A stretch of DNA of 30,561 nt, taken from a virus. Below the pieces are notes generated by a model that saw only the letters and a list, made by a program, of their open reading frames with translations, had not been told where the DNA came from and did not search any database. Both the position numbers and the translations under genes were made by a program. The stretch covers positions 1 through 30,561 of the IMG/VR virus record IMGVR_UViG_3300018083_000095. One strand, written 5' to 3'. Shown piece by piece: positions 13,563 to 21,272 of this stretch (the first letter of the stretch is position 1; every line of letters starts with the position of its first letter).

Positions 13563-14168
13563 ATGCTGTGCGCCGGGCTGGCTGCCTGTCAGCCTGGCCC
13601 GGCCGTTCTCCGGGAGCTTCCCGGGCACGACGCCGACGGCCCTGACCTCGGGACGGCAGAGGCCATCCTGGCCGCCGTCGCCGAGGCCCAGGCCGCCCCT
13701 GTCCTCCGGGAGGAGAGCTCCCAGCCAGAGGCGCAACCTCCGCCGCCTACTGCCACTCCGGCAATCGAGGGGCCCGCTCCGCTTGACCTCCGCTGGATGG
13801 CTGACCTCACCCCCCACCAGCTGATCAAGGTCGCCTTCGCCGAGCTCGGCGCCGCCAACGTGGAGAAGGCCCTGTACGTCGCATGCCGTGAGGGCGGCCT
13901 CGACAAGGGGCGCAGCATGGTGAACGGCAAGCGGGTGGACCCGTGCGATCCCCGCTACCGGCTGGTGGACAGCCAACCCCCCCGGGGCCCGGCCTGCTCG
14001 GCCGACAACCCCACCAGCACCGCCTCAGGCCTGTTCCAGTACCTTCGGGGCTGGGCCGGATGGGGAGGGTACTCGTGGGCCGACATCGTGGGACCGGACT
14101 GTCTGACGGACGTGCTGATGACAGTGGCCGTGGTCAGGGGCCCGAGCGGCTGGGGCCCCTGGGAGTAG
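13563..14168 (+). CDS. lysozyme / transglycosylase-like protein, probable lipoprotein
   Basis: From ATG 13563 the product is 201 aa. Residues 78-200 follow the soluble lytic transglycosylase pattern: helix E-K-A-L-Y-V-A-C-R-E-G-G with probable catalytic Glu110, then T-A-S-G-L-F-Q (about 143-149), W-A-D near 163 and a C-terminal G-W-G-P-W. The usual E-S-G is E-G-G here. The N-terminus reads L-A-A-C, a lipobox, but from this ATG there is no basic n-region. Upstream in frame are W-R-Q-G-V-S-A-L-S-L codons with no ATG or GTG; a CTG at 13527 overlapping the previous stop would complete a proper lipoprotein signal. The role is most likely cell-wall cleavage in lysis or entry. Confidence 0.75.
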   Translation: MLCAGLAACQPGPAVLRELPGHDADGPDLGTAEAILAAVAEAQAAPVLREESSQPEAQPPPPTATPAIEGPAPLDLRWMADLTPHQLIKVAFAELGAANVEKALYVACREGGLDKGRSMVNGKRVDPCDPRYRLVDSQPPRGPACSADNPTSTASGLFQYLRGWAGWGGYSWADIVGPDCLTDVLMTVAVVRGPSGWGPWE

Positions 14169-14362
14169 ACGGGTGGCGGCAGGGCTACGCCACCTTCGAC
14201 CTCGGCCGCCGAGCTCGGGCCGGGGCCGCCAGTCGCAAGATCGACCGTCTCGGCACCCGGGTGGACGGCCTCCTCGACCTGCTGCTGGCGTTGACCATCG
14301 GCGCCTGCGTCGGGGAGCTGTTGGCCGTCGCCCTGTTCGTCGCACTGGCGCTGTGGGGATGA
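14159..14362 (+). CDS. holin-like small membrane protein (start uncertain)
   Basis: The frame ending at TGA 14360-14362 encodes an Arg-rich amphipathic stretch (G-R-R-A-R-A-G-A-A-S-R-K-I-D-R-L) and then one or two hydrophobic segments over the last 35 residues. It follows the lysozyme-like gene, and its stop overlaps the DUF1360 ATG. No ATG or GTG is available near the apparent coding start: CTG 14159 is used here, and GTG 14261 would leave only 33 aa. Codon third positions are GC-rich from about 14168, so the longer form is favoured. The holin call rests on position and topology. Confidence 0.55.
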   Translation: MGVDGWRQGYATFDLGRRARAGAASRKIDRLGTRVDGLLDLLLALTIGACVGELLAVALFVALALWG

Positions 14363-14715
14363 CACCGGAGGGAGAGCTCGCCACGGACGCCCTGGCCATC
14401 GCCCGGCTGACCCGCCTCGTCACCCACGACGTCATCTCCCAGGGCCCACGCCAGGCCGTCATCCGCTGGGCCTACGCCCGAGACGGACGTGCCGGCGACT
14501 TGGCCGAGCTCGAGGAGTGGGGCGGCCCGGAGGAGGCTGTGGAGACGGACCGGAACCCGCCCAAGCTCGCTCGGCTGATCACGTGCCCGTGGTGTGCGGG
14601 CATGTGGGTCGCCCTCGGGGTGGTGGCGGCGAGACGAGTCGCACCTGGGCTGTGGCGTCCGCTGGCACGAGCTCTCGCCGCTTCGCAGGTCGCCGGGCTG
14701 GTGGCGAACCTGTGA
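14359..14715 (+). CDS. DUF1360 membrane protein
   Basis: A protein of 118 aa. It opens with A-I-A-R-L-T-R-L-V-T-H-D, and the middle contains L-I-T-C-P-W-C-A-G-M-W-V-A, the C-x-W-C-x-G-x-W signature of DUF1360. Two hydrophobic segments follow (about 78-92 and 100-118). This family of small membrane proteins is common in actinobacteria and their phages, frequently near lysis genes. Function is unproven. ATG 14359 overlaps the previous stop; the end overlaps the next GTG (14712-14715). Confidence 0.8.
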   Translation: MTPEGELATDALAIARLTRLVTHDVISQGPRQAVIRWAYARDGRAGDLAELEEWGGPEEAVETDRNPPKLARLITCPWCAGMWVALGVVAARRVAPGLWRPLARALAASQVAGLVANL

Positions 14716-14972
14716 GCGGCCCCGAGACGCCCGAGGTGGGCTCGGGGTGGGGGGCGCTCAACCAGGCCGCCCTTGACCGCATGGCCGCCGTCCGAGGGTG
14801 GCTGGACGAGTGCCTGTTCGGGGCTCGCACCCCGACGCCGGGGGAGCTGTCCCGCTGTGCAGGGCAGCTGCTCTACGCCGCCGGGGCTCTGCTGGACGCC
14901 TCCGCACTAGGCTCGCCTCCGGGGCCCGACGAGGCCCCAGACGCCAACCCAACGGAGGATGATCATGAGTGA
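14712..14972 (+). CDS. hypothetical protein, 86 aa
   Basis: Starts at GTG 14712 by a GTGA overlap. Mostly helical by composition (A-A-L-D-R-M-A-A-V-R-G-W-L-D-E-C and A-G-Q-L-L-Y-A-A-G-A-L-L), ending in an acidic D/E/P-rich tail. No family was recognised. It overlaps the next gene by eight bases. Confidence 0.65.
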   Translation: MSGPETPEVGSGWGALNQAALDRMAAVRGWLDECLFGARTPTPGELSRCAGQLLYAAGALLDASALGSPPGPDEAPDANPTEDDHE

Positions 14973-15399
14973 TACCGACCCGTTCTGCACGGGGCAGTAC
15001 AGCTACTACGCCAACGCCAAGCTGCAGCCGGGCGCCGACATCGCCGGGCTGTTCCCGGCCGCCGCCGACGGCACGCCGTGGCCGGGCCGGGACACGGGCG
15101 AGACGCAGTGGGGCACCCTGTACCGCAACGCCGTGGAGGGCTTGTGGCTGCCGGTCTACATCCCCGAGGGATGCGACGGGTACGTGGCGGCAGTCGATCC
15201 GGTCACGGGCGACAAGCTCCCGAGCGTGGTGCTGTACGCCAACACGAACCACAGCGCCGTCGCCAACCGGCTCTCCCCGCACGGGGAGGCGCACAGCTCC
15301 CCCGAGGTCGATGCGGCACGCTTCGAGGAGGCGTGTGCGATCGGCCTGGAGTCGTGCACCTACACCTCCGGCTCGCCGTACGTGAAGGAGCTCGGGTGA
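14965..15399 (+). CDS. hypothetical protein, 144 aa
   Basis: ATG 14965 was chosen over ATG 14959 because GGAGG at 14954-14958 is six bases from the former and touches the latter. Tyr/Gly/Asp-rich with strands (L-W-L-P-V-Y-I-P, S-V-V-L-Y-A-N-T) and four Cys spread along the length. No signal peptide was seen. No family was recognised. Its stop overlaps the next GTG (15396-15399). Confidence 0.75.
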   Translation: MSDTDPFCTGQYSYYANAKLQPGADIAGLFPAAADGTPWPGRDTGETQWGTLYRNAVEGLWLPVYIPEGCDGYVAAVDPVTGDKLPSVVLYANTNHSAVANRLSPHGEAHSSPEVDAARFEEACAIGLESCTYTSGSPYVKELG

Positions 15400-15806
15400 G
15401 CACCTACCCGCACGTCTCGCTTGGCGACGCCTACGACGAGCGCCAGGACGCCCGCCAGCAGGCCCCCGAGTACCGGGAGCACCGGGGCGTCTCCCCCGAG
15501 GCCCAGGAGCCATCGGTGCACCAACAGCTCCGCCGCCTCGGCGACCTCGTGGACGAGGCCGAGAAGGGCATGGTGGGCCTCCTCGACGCCCGGGCCGGGC
15601 TGGAGAGTCGCATCGGCCCCGTCCTCAGCCAGGTCGAGCCGATCAACGGCACCGGCATGATCGGCACCCGGGTCGCCACCGTGGGGCCCCGATGCGGCCT
15701 CGCCGCCGAGATAGACCGGCAGTGCCTCAGGCTGGAGAGTCTGATCCAGGGCATGGACGTGGAGCAGCTACAGCTCCGGGGGCTCGCCCAGCGGGTAGAG
15801 GTCTGA
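15396..15806 (+). CDS. coiled-coil hypothetical protein, 136 aa
   Basis: Starts at GTG 15396 with a GTGA overlap. Residues 45-75 (Q-L-R-R-L-G-D-L-V-D-E-A-E) and 105-132 (L-R-L-E-S-L-I-Q-G-M) have heptad spacing of Leu and charged residues, so it is probably coiled coil. Two Cys lie between. No family was recognised. Confidence 0.7.
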   Translation: MSTYPHVSLGDAYDERQDARQQAPEYREHRGVSPEAQEPSVHQQLRRLGDLVDEAEKGMVGLLDARAGLESRIGPVLSQVEPINGTGMIGTRVATVGPRCGLAAEIDRQCLRLESLIQGMDVEQLQLRGLAQRVEV

Positions 15807-15813
15807 CAGTGGC

Positions 15814-15819
15814 TACGGT
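15814..15819 (+). promoter_or_regulatory. -10-like TACGGT before a leaderless GTG
   Basis: TACGGT fits TANNNT and ends eight bases before GTG 15828. There is no ribosome-binding sequence and no clear -35. Confidence 0.4.
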
Positions 15820-15827
15820 GGGGGCTC

Positions 15828-16166
15828 GTGGCCGGGCCCTCACCGTTGCTCGTCCGACACGACGTGCCTGGGGCCCCGGGTCAACCCCTGGGCCGCCTCC
15901 ACTCCACCCGAGCTCTCGACGCCTCATGCTGGTGCAGCCCGTGCTGGGAGGGCATCTGGGTCGTGCACCACGAGACGTGCCCGGGCTGTCGTGGCTACGG
16001 CCTCCACGAGGAGCGTGGCCTTGTGTTCGACAAGCCGTGCCGGGAGTGCCGGGGGGTAGGGTTCTTCCCATGCGCCTCGCCCAAGGGTTCGCCTTCCTCG
16101 CCGCCGTCGTCGGTTACCTCGTGCTGTACCGGGCCCGAGCCCGAACGGGCAGGTAGCGGGGCGTAG
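15828..16166 (+). CDS. DnaJ-type zinc-finger protein
   Basis: Starts at GTG 15828, eight bases after a TANNNT box. Residues about 33-80 hold C-W-C-S-P-C, then C-P-G-C-R-G-Y-G and C-R-E-C-R-G-V-G, two CxxCxGxG repeats like those of the DnaJ zinc finger. Only the finger is present, without a J domain. The last 30 residues are Ser/Pro-rich and overlap another frame (16070-16156) whose codons look more genuine, so the C-terminus may be poorly conserved. The TAG stop (16164-16166) forms part of the -35-like TAGACG of promoter copy E. Confidence 0.65.
   Translation: MAGPSPLLVRHDVPGAPGQPLGRLHSTRALDASCWCSPCWEGIWVVHHETCPGCRGYGLHEERGLVFDKPCRECRGVGFFPCASPKGSPSSPPSSVTSCCTGPEPERAGSGA
16057..16062 (+). 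promoter_or_regulatory. -10-like TAGGGT before a leaderless ATG
   Basis: TAGGGT fits TANNNT and ends seven bases before ATG 16070. It lies inside the zinc-finger gene. No -35 or ribosome-binding sequence was seen. Confidence 0.35.
16070..16156 (+). CDS. small membrane protein, 28 aa, overlapping gene
   Basis: Starts M-R-L-A-Q-G and continues into a hydrophobic segment (F-A-F-L-A-A-V-V-G-Y-L-V-L), ending in a basic tail (R-A-R-A-R-T-G-R). Codon third positions are GC-rich in this frame, unlike the overlapping frame. A TANNNT box lies seven bases upstream. It is entirely inside the 3' part of the zinc-finger gene. Confidence 0.5.
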   Translation: MRLAQGFAFLAAVVGYLVLYRARARTGR

Positions 16167-16193
16167 ACGCCCGGGGCTAACCCGTGTTAGCCT
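16151..16193 (+). promoter_or_regulatory. Repeated promoter-operator element, copy E (leaderless start)
   Basis: CAGGTAG (degenerate CAGGCTC) at 16150-16156, TAGACG at 16164-16169, an 18-bp spacer, and TAGCCT at 16188-16193. CTAAC 16177-16181 and GTTAG 16186-16190 form the operator. The ATG of the next gene begins six bases later at 16200, the same spacing as in copy B. Confidence 0.75.
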
Positions 16194-16199
16194 GAGGTC

Positions 16200-16430
16200 A
16201 TGACACCTCAGCCCACAGCGGCCCCCGCCTGGTACGCCGCCGAGTTCCGCACGTTCGCCGTCCGCATCGGCCGCAACCACCGCCACTACCTGTCGGTCAA
16301 GCAACTGGTCGAGAACCTGGGCGGCCACCGCTCGCCCGGCTCTGGCGGCTACTTCACGGTCACCTGCCACCCCGGCCACGTTGGCACCTTCGAGGCTTGC
16401 GGCGCCCGGGTCACCGAGGCCGCCCGATGA
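16200..16430 (+). CDS. hypothetical protein, 76 aa, leaderless
   Basis: The ATG lies six bases after the -10 of promoter copy E with no ribosome-binding sequence. It contains an Arg/His-rich helix (R-I-G-R-N-H-R-H-Y-L-S-V-K-Q-L-V) and strands with C-H-P-G-H near the end. The layout resembles a very small nucleic-acid-binding protein, but no family was recognised. It heads the operon that includes the WhiB-like gene. The stop overlaps the next ATG (16427-16430). Confidence 0.75.
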   Translation: MTPQPTAAPAWYAAEFRTFAVRIGRNHRHYLSVKQLVENLGGHRSPGSGGYFTVTCHPGHVGTFEACGARVTEAAR

Positions 16431-16795
16431 CTACGCACCTGCTCCCGCACGACGAGGCCCGAGAGGCCCGCATCGCCGCCCGTGTCGCCGCCCGAGCCGA
16501 CCGGCCCACCCCCACCGGCCCCCGCACAGCTCCGTCCTGGCGGGCCATGCTGACCCTGGTCCGCACGCACGCCGGGCTCAACCCCCTCAACGCCTTCGCC
16601 CTCAGCGACAAGGCGTTCGCCGAGGCGCTGTGGACCGCTGGCGTCGGCCCCGAGCAGTGGAACACCATCGGCTACCTCGACCAGCAGGCCGCCATCGACG
16701 CCGAGTGCGAGACGGTCGCAGACGCCCTGATCGCAGCCGGGTACCGCATCACGCAGGGCCCCCGGGGCGGGCTCCGCTTCGAGCGCCGTGGCTGA
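16427..16795 (+). CDS. hypothetical protein, 122 aa
   Basis: ATG 16427 overlaps the previous stop. The first 40 residues are Arg/Ala-rich, with a run of A-R-I-A-A-R-V-A-A-R-A-D. The central part (A-L-S-D-K-A-F-A-E-A-L-W, P-E-Q-W-N-T-I-G-Y-L) is helical; the end (G-Y-R-I-T-Q-G-P-R-G-G-L-R-F) is wing-like. This could be a small DNA-binding protein; no family was recognised. It overlaps the WhiB-like gene by eight bases. Confidence 0.75.
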   Translation: MTTHLLPHDEAREARIAARVAARADRPTPTGPRTAPSWRAMLTLVRTHAGLNPLNAFALSDKAFAEALWTAGVGPEQWNTIGYLDQQAAIDAECETVADALIAAGYRITQGPRGGLRFERRG

Positions 16796-17132
16796 CGGGC
16801 TGCCCGGCCGCCCACGAGCTCTCCCCAACCCGCTCCCCCCGTCTCGCAACGACTGGTGGAAGGCCGGGGCCTGTGCGAACCACCGGCACCCGGAGTGGTT
16901 TACGGGCCCGTGCCACAACCCGGGCGGCCAGGGAGGCCGGGGCCCCCTCACCCGCAACGCCAACATGGCCCTCGTGGTTTGCGCCGCCTGCACGCAGCGC
17001 CGCCCGTGCCTCGCCGAGGCGCTGGAGTTCACCGAGCAGGTGGGCGTCTGGGGCGGCCTGACCGACCAGGAGCGCCGCCTGTACGAGCACGAGCGGGCCG
17101 TCATCCTCCGGGAGCGCTTCGGCTCTGCGTAA
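16788..17132 (+). CDS. WhiB-family iron-sulfur transcription regulator
   Basis: A protein of 114 aa from GTG 16788. It has the WhiB layout: W-W-K-A-G-A-C (first cluster Cys, residue 29), then C-A-A-C-T-Q-R-R-P-C-L giving C-x2-C-x5-C, then the turn G-V-W-G-G-L-T and a basic C-terminal segment. Four Cys bind a [4Fe-4S] cluster; family members act with the principal sigma factor. An extra Cys lies near residue 42. The segment between the first Cys and the triplet is about 15 residues longer than usual and Gly-rich. Phage WhiB proteins are known to interfere with host WhiB2, as in mycobacteriophage TM4. It is in the operon of promoter copy E. Confidence 0.9.
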   Translation: MADGLPGRPRALPNPLPPSRNDWWKAGACANHRHPEWFTGPCHNPGGQGGRGPLTRNANMALVVCAACTQRRPCLAEALEFTEQVGVWGGLTDQERRLYEHERAVILRERFGSA

Positions 17133-17135
17133 GAT
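17130..17135 (+). promoter_or_regulatory. -10-like TAAGAT before the portal gene
   Basis: TAAGAT is close to TATAAT-type boxes and ends eight bases before GTG 17144. There is no ribosome-binding sequence. No clear -35 was seen. Confidence 0.45.
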
Positions 17136-17143
17136 GCCGCCCG

Positions 17144-20100
17144 GTGGCACGGACCCGGGGGAAGCAGCAGCGTGACTTCGGCATCGTCGCCGCCGCTCAA
17201 CGCATCAACCTCGCCGACAGGGCCGCCGCCCATAGGGCCGCCGCCGTCGCCCAACCCTGGCAGGCGGAGGCGTGGGAGGCGTATAACGAGGTCCCCGAGA
17301 TCGGCGAGAGCCTGACCTACCGGGGCGACCTGATGGCGCAGCTGATCCTGTTCCCCGCTGTGGCCGACCCGGAGAACCCGGATGGCGACCCCATCCCCCT
17401 CGCCGACGAGAAGGTGGCCTGCCCCCCCGCCGTGCTCGAAGCGGCCACGGCAGAGCTCGCCCGTCTCCGCACGTGGGCTGGCGGCCAGGCCGAGATTCTG
17501 CGCCTCTACGAGATCAACATGCAGGTCGCCGGGGAGCTGTACCTGGTCGGCTACGCCCCCGACGGAGACGAGCCCGAGGAGTACTGGGCGGTCGCCTCGA
17601 CGCAGGAGGTGAAGGAGCAGGACGGGGAGTACACGGTCCTGGCGAAGCCGGGCGACACCGAGGGCCGCAAGCTGACCGCCAACGACTACATCGAACGGTA
17701 CTGGACCCGTCACCCGCAGTGGGCCGCTCTCCCCGACAGCCCGCTCCGCCGCCTCCGCACCGACACTCGGGCCGCCATCACCCTCAACGAGCAGGTGATC
17801 ACCGAGGCGCTGTCGACGCTGCCAGCGGGCATGCTCCTCATCCCCAACGAGATTCAGTTCGAGTGGCCCGCCGGGTACACGCCGTCCGACAAGGACGCCG
17901 AGCGGAACCCGTTCGACGTCATGCTCGAGATGGCGATTCAGGACGGCATGGTGCCGGGGAGCTTCGCCAGCCAGTACCCGCTGACCGTCCACGGCGCCGC
18001 CGAGTTCTTGAAGGAGATCAGACGGGTCAGCCTCGCCCGTGAGGCCGACACCACCACGGAGGCCCGTCTCGCCGCCCGAGTGGACCGCATCGCCCGGGGC
18101 CTGCCGCTGCCTGTGGAGAAGGTCATGGGCCACCAGCAGACCACGTTCGCCAACGCCAAGCAGGTCGATCAGGACACCTTCGACGACTACCTGCGCCCGT
18201 CGGCCGTGTCGATGGTGACGGCCATCACCTACTGCTTCTACCAGCCGCACCTGATCGAGAACCCGGCCATCCCGGAGGACTGGCAGAAGCGCATCGTGGC
18301 GTGGTTCAACCCGTCTGCCCTGATCGCCGACCCGGACCCGGAGGAGAGCGCCGACTTCGGCGTGACCGAGGGCCTCGTGAAGGCGGCCAGCTGGCGAGCG
18401 AAGCGTGGCTGGACGGAGGAGGACGCCCCCGACGCCGAGGAGCTTCTGTTGCGGATGGCGTACCGCCGGGGTGCCATCGACCCGGGCCTGACCGCACAGC
18501 TCCTCCGTGACCTGGCCGCCGAGGTGGGCGTGGAGCTGAGCGTGGCCGAGACGCAGACGATCGCCGAGCAGAGCCCGCAGCAGGCCGCCGCTCTCCTGTT
18601 GAAGTGGCACCAGGCGAAGGCCCGTGGCGAGCCGCCCCCACATCTGACGCCCCGGCAGCCGCTGGCGCTGACGGCCGGGGCCACGACAGCGCCAAGGGTG
18701 ATCGACGGAGGGCGAGAGCTCCTGGCGATTGACCAAGAGCTCCGGGTGCGGTGGCGGGCCGCCATGGACGCCGCCTTGGACCGGGAGCTGGAGCGGACAG
18801 CGAACAAGCTCCGCAACACCGCCCGCAAGCTCGGGGTGCTCAGCGCTCTGCAGGCTCGCCCCGAGGACGTCGCTCCTCTGCTCGGGCGAGCGGTGGTGGC
18901 CGCCGCCGGAGTGGAGTACGACTGGAGCCGTCTCCGACTCTCGTTCATGGGGCTTGGCCGCCGGGCCCAGGATCAGGCCGTGGATGCCGCTGGGCGCATC
19001 GCTGGGGGCTTCTCGACGGCCCAGCGGCAGACGCTGAAGCTGCGCCAGGCCGACGACCTCGGCACGGCGTGGAAGTGGGTCCAGCAGGCGATGACGGGCC
19101 TCGCCGATCTGCGCCTGTACGACCCGTCCACCGGCCAGTACACGGGGGTGGGCGAGAGCGACCCCACGAGCTTCATCCCGGCCGGGATGGTCCGCCAGGC
19201 GATGAACGTCGCCGGGGGGAGCCCGGTCCGGGTGCTCACCGACGAGACACTCCGGAACGGGGAGGCGTGGATCAGTGTCGGGGACCGGGTGGAGGGCATC
19301 GGCGTCGGGGAGCGCATCCGGGACGCCCTCGCCTCGGAGGGCGTGGAGGTCGTCCGGTACAGGTGGATCTACGGGCCCGCCATCCGCATGCACCCCTTCG
19401 AGCCCCACCAGCGCCTCGATGGCCTCGTGTTCGAGTCGTTCGAGGACGACCGCCTCGCCAACACCTACGGGTGGCCTGTCCGCTCGCACTTCCTCCCGGG
19501 CGACCACGGGGGCTGCGTCTGCGACGTGGAGCCGATCTTGGGCGCCCCACCCCCGGTCGAGGAGCCGCCCCCGCCGCCGCCCGTGCTCGGCAAGGAGACG
19601 GGCAAGGCCGTCCGAGGGTTCGACACGCCCCTGGAGGAGAAGCTCGCTCGCCGCTTCGCCGGGTGGCGCCGCCTCCGCAGCGTCGATCAGGAGCAGCTGG
19701 ACGAGCTCAACGTGGCGTACAACGCCATTCGTCGCCACCCCAACTTCTCCGTGGCGAGCCCGACGGTGGAGACGGTCGCCAAGACGTTCCGGGGCCAGTT
19801 CAAGACGTTGCAGCTGACCAAGACTCGGGCCAAGACGCTCCTCACGACGACGCCCGAGAACCTGAACCCAACCCAGCTGGACGGCATCCTGGGAGACGCC
19901 ACCCGCCTCGGCCTCGACCCGCAGGACATCGCCGACCAGGGGCTGGTGGTCGTAGCCAAGGTCGGCGACCGGGAGGTCGTAGCGTTCGGCTCCGAGCACC
20001 TGTGGGCCGCTCTCGAGCGTGGCGCCGCCGAGGAGTTCTACCCCAAGGTCCTGTACTGGAACGCCAAGATCGACGTGCCGCCGGGCGCTGACCTGGAGCG

Positions 20101-20980
20101 CCTGTTCCACGCCGACGACCTGACCCGTGTCCGCCAGGCCGCCGCCCGTGAGGCGAAGGCGACCCGTCTCGCCCTCGGCCTGGACGAGCCCACAGGCAAG
20201 GCCACGCCGGGCGCCAAGACGTCGGGCCTGGCAGCTCTCCCCCCGGCCGACCGGCCCGCCGCCGCCGCCGAACAGTTCGCCAAGCGCTGGGGCCGGGGTG
20301 GCGTCGGGGGCACCAACGTGGACACCAAGGGCGCCTTCACGGGCATGTCGACCCGGGTCGCCAACGACGTCACCGACGAGCTCGACCGGATGATGCGAGC
20401 CCACCCCGTGACCGCCGGCAAGCTCCGCTCCGTCCACACCGTCAAGCTCGGGAGCAACACGCACGCCCAGGCCAATCAGGCCACCCGGGAGCTCACGTTC
20501 AACAGCCAGTTCTACGGCTACGGCAAGGAGAAGCGTTTCCAGGAGACGTGGGAGGCGTGGAACCACCAGCCGGGCTCGGGGTGGAGCGCCTACGTGGAGG
20601 GCGCCGCCGAGCGCAAGATCACCCACGCCCGGTACACGACCACCCACGAGTTCGGCCATCACATCGACTACACCGCCCGAGACAAGCTCGGCGAGGACGC
20701 CTGGGATCAGCTCGTGCAGGACACCATCGAGGCCGACTGGCGCCGGGTGCGGGGCACCAAGGGCAAGCTCCGCCGGACCCAGGAGCGGAGCAGGGGCCGG
20801 GCGAAGCTGCCGCCGGAGATGGCCGCCCACGTCAAGGAGCATCTGTCCACGTACGCCACGACTAACCTCCGGGAGGTCATGGCTGAGGTCGTCGCCGAGG
20901 CGACCCTGTCCCTCAACCCCCGGCCTCTCGCCACCGCCCTGTACAAGCTCCTGTTGAAGCACGCAGAAGGAATCGCATGA
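17144..20980 (+). CDS. portal - MuF - zinc metallopeptidase fusion protein, 1278 aa
   Basis: Starts at GTG 17144 behind a TANNNT box. Residues 1 to about 520 have the composition and position of a phage portal. About 540-795 look like an SPP1-gp7/MuF minor head domain, ending with the typical H-G-G-C-V-C-D (Cys791, Cys793). A Pro-rich linker follows (about 800-815). About 820-1020 is an unrecognised helical and strand region, then a flexible Pro/Ala segment. The C-terminal domain has H-E-F-G-H-H at 1168-1173, an HExxH zinc-peptidase motif, and a downstream helix with Glu1244, Glu1248 and Glu1252, of which one probably provides the third ligand. The tail could be an injected effector or a processing protease. 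The domain limits are estimates. Confidence 0.85.
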   Translation: MARTRGKQQRDFGIVAAAQRINLADRAAAHRAAAVAQPWQAEAWEAYNEVPEIGESLTYRGDLMAQLILFPAVADPENPDGDPIPLADEKVACPPAVLEAATAELARLRTWAGGQAEILRLYEINMQVAGELYLVGYAPDGDEPEEYWAVASTQEVKEQDGEYTVLAKPGDTEGRKLTANDYIERYWTRHPQWAALPDSPLRRLRTDTRAAITLNEQVITEALSTLPAGMLLIPNEIQFEWPAGYTPSDKDAERNPFDVMLEMAIQDGMVPGSFASQYPLTVHGAAEFLKEIRRVSLAREADTTTEARLAARVDRIARGLPLPVEKVMGHQQTTFANAKQVDQDTFDDYLRPSAVSMVTAITYCFYQPHLIENPAIPEDWQKRIVAWFNPSALIADPDPEESADFGVTEGLVKAASWRAKRGWTEEDAPDAEELLLRMAYRRGAIDPGLTAQLLRDLAAEVGVELSVAETQTIAEQSPQQAAALLLKWHQAKARGEPPPHLTPRQPLALTAGATTAPRVIDGGRELLAIDQELRVRWRAAMDAALDRELERTANKLRNTARKLGVLSALQARPEDVAPLLGRAVVAAAGVEYDWSRLRLSFMGLGRRAQDQAVDAAGRIAGGFSTAQRQTLKLRQADDLGTAWKWVQQAMTGLADLRLYDPSTGQYTGVGESDPTSFIPAGMVRQAMNVAGGSPVRVLTDETLRNGEAWISVGDRVEGIGVGERIRDALASEGVEVVRYRWIYGPAIRMHPFEPHQRLDGLVFESFEDDRLANTYGWPVRSHFLPGDHGGCVCDVEPILGAPPPVEEPPPPPPVLGKETGKAVRGFDTPLEEKLARRFAGWRRLRSVDQEQLDELNVAYNAIRRHPNFSVASPTVETVAKTFRGQFKTLQLTKTRAKTLLTTTPENLNPTQLDGILGDATRLGLDPQDIADQGLVVVAKVGDREVVAFGSEHLWAALERGAAEEFYPKVLYWNAKIDVPPGADLERLFHADDLTRVRQAAAREAKATRLALGLDEPTGKATPGAKTSGLAALPPADRPAAAAEQFAKRWGRGGVGGTNVDTKGAFTGMSTRVANDVTDELDRMMRAHPVTAGKLRSVHTVKLGSNTHAQANQATRELTFNSQFYGYGKEKRFQETWEAWNHQPGSGWSAYVEGAAERKITHARYTTTHEFGHHIDYTARDKLGEDAWDQLVQDTIEADWRRVRGTKGKLRRTQERSRGRAKLPPEMAAHVKEHLSTYATTNLREVMAEVVAEATLSLNPRPLATALYKLLLKHAEGIA

Positions 20981-21246
20981 CGAGTCTCGGCCCGCCGATC
21001 TGCATGAGCTGCGCCCGGATGGCCCGGGGACCTAATGCCGCCGTCGGGACGTGCGAGGCGTTCCCGGAGGGCATCCCCGACGACATCTGGCTCGGGGGCT
21101 ACGACCATCGGCTGCCGTACCCGGGCGACGAGGGCGTCCTGTTCTCGCTGGCCCTCAGCCCCGACGCCGCCGCCGGGCTGGAGGCCTACGACGACTCGGG
21201 CCGGGCCGGGTCCGCCCAGATCGGCTACAAGGTCCCTCCCTCCTGA
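20977..21246 (+). CDS. small conserved protein next to the MuF gene, 89 aa
   Basis: ATG 20977 overlaps the portal-MuF stop by ATGA. It begins with I-C-M-S-C-A-R-M, then [13 protein letters not shown] and [11 protein letters not shown]. This pattern is common in short proteins adjacent to portal/MuF genes in many phages and bacteria; function is unknown. Cys pair C9/C12 and C26 could bind a metal. Confidence 0.8.
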   Translation: MTSLGPPICMSCARMARGPNAAVGTCEAFPEGIPDDIWLGGYDHRLPYPGDEGVLFSLALSPDAAAGLEAYDDSGRAGSAQIGYKVPPS

Positions 21247-21259
21247 CCGACGCCGGGCG

Positions 21260-21265
21260 TATGCT
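21260..21265 (+). promoter_or_regulatory. -10-like TATGCT before the capsid protease gene
   Basis: TATGCT fits TANNNT and ends seven bases before ATG 21273. No ribosome-binding sequence lies between. No -35 was seen at the usual distance. Confidence 0.45.
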
Positions 21266-21272
21266 CCCGGTC

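Noticed and set aside
16349-20962. A minus-strand open frame of over 1500 codons opposite the portal-MuF gene
   Set aside because: High GC content keeps the opposite frame free of stops. Its product is low-complexity and has no domain, while the plus strand has clear portal, MuF and peptidase features.
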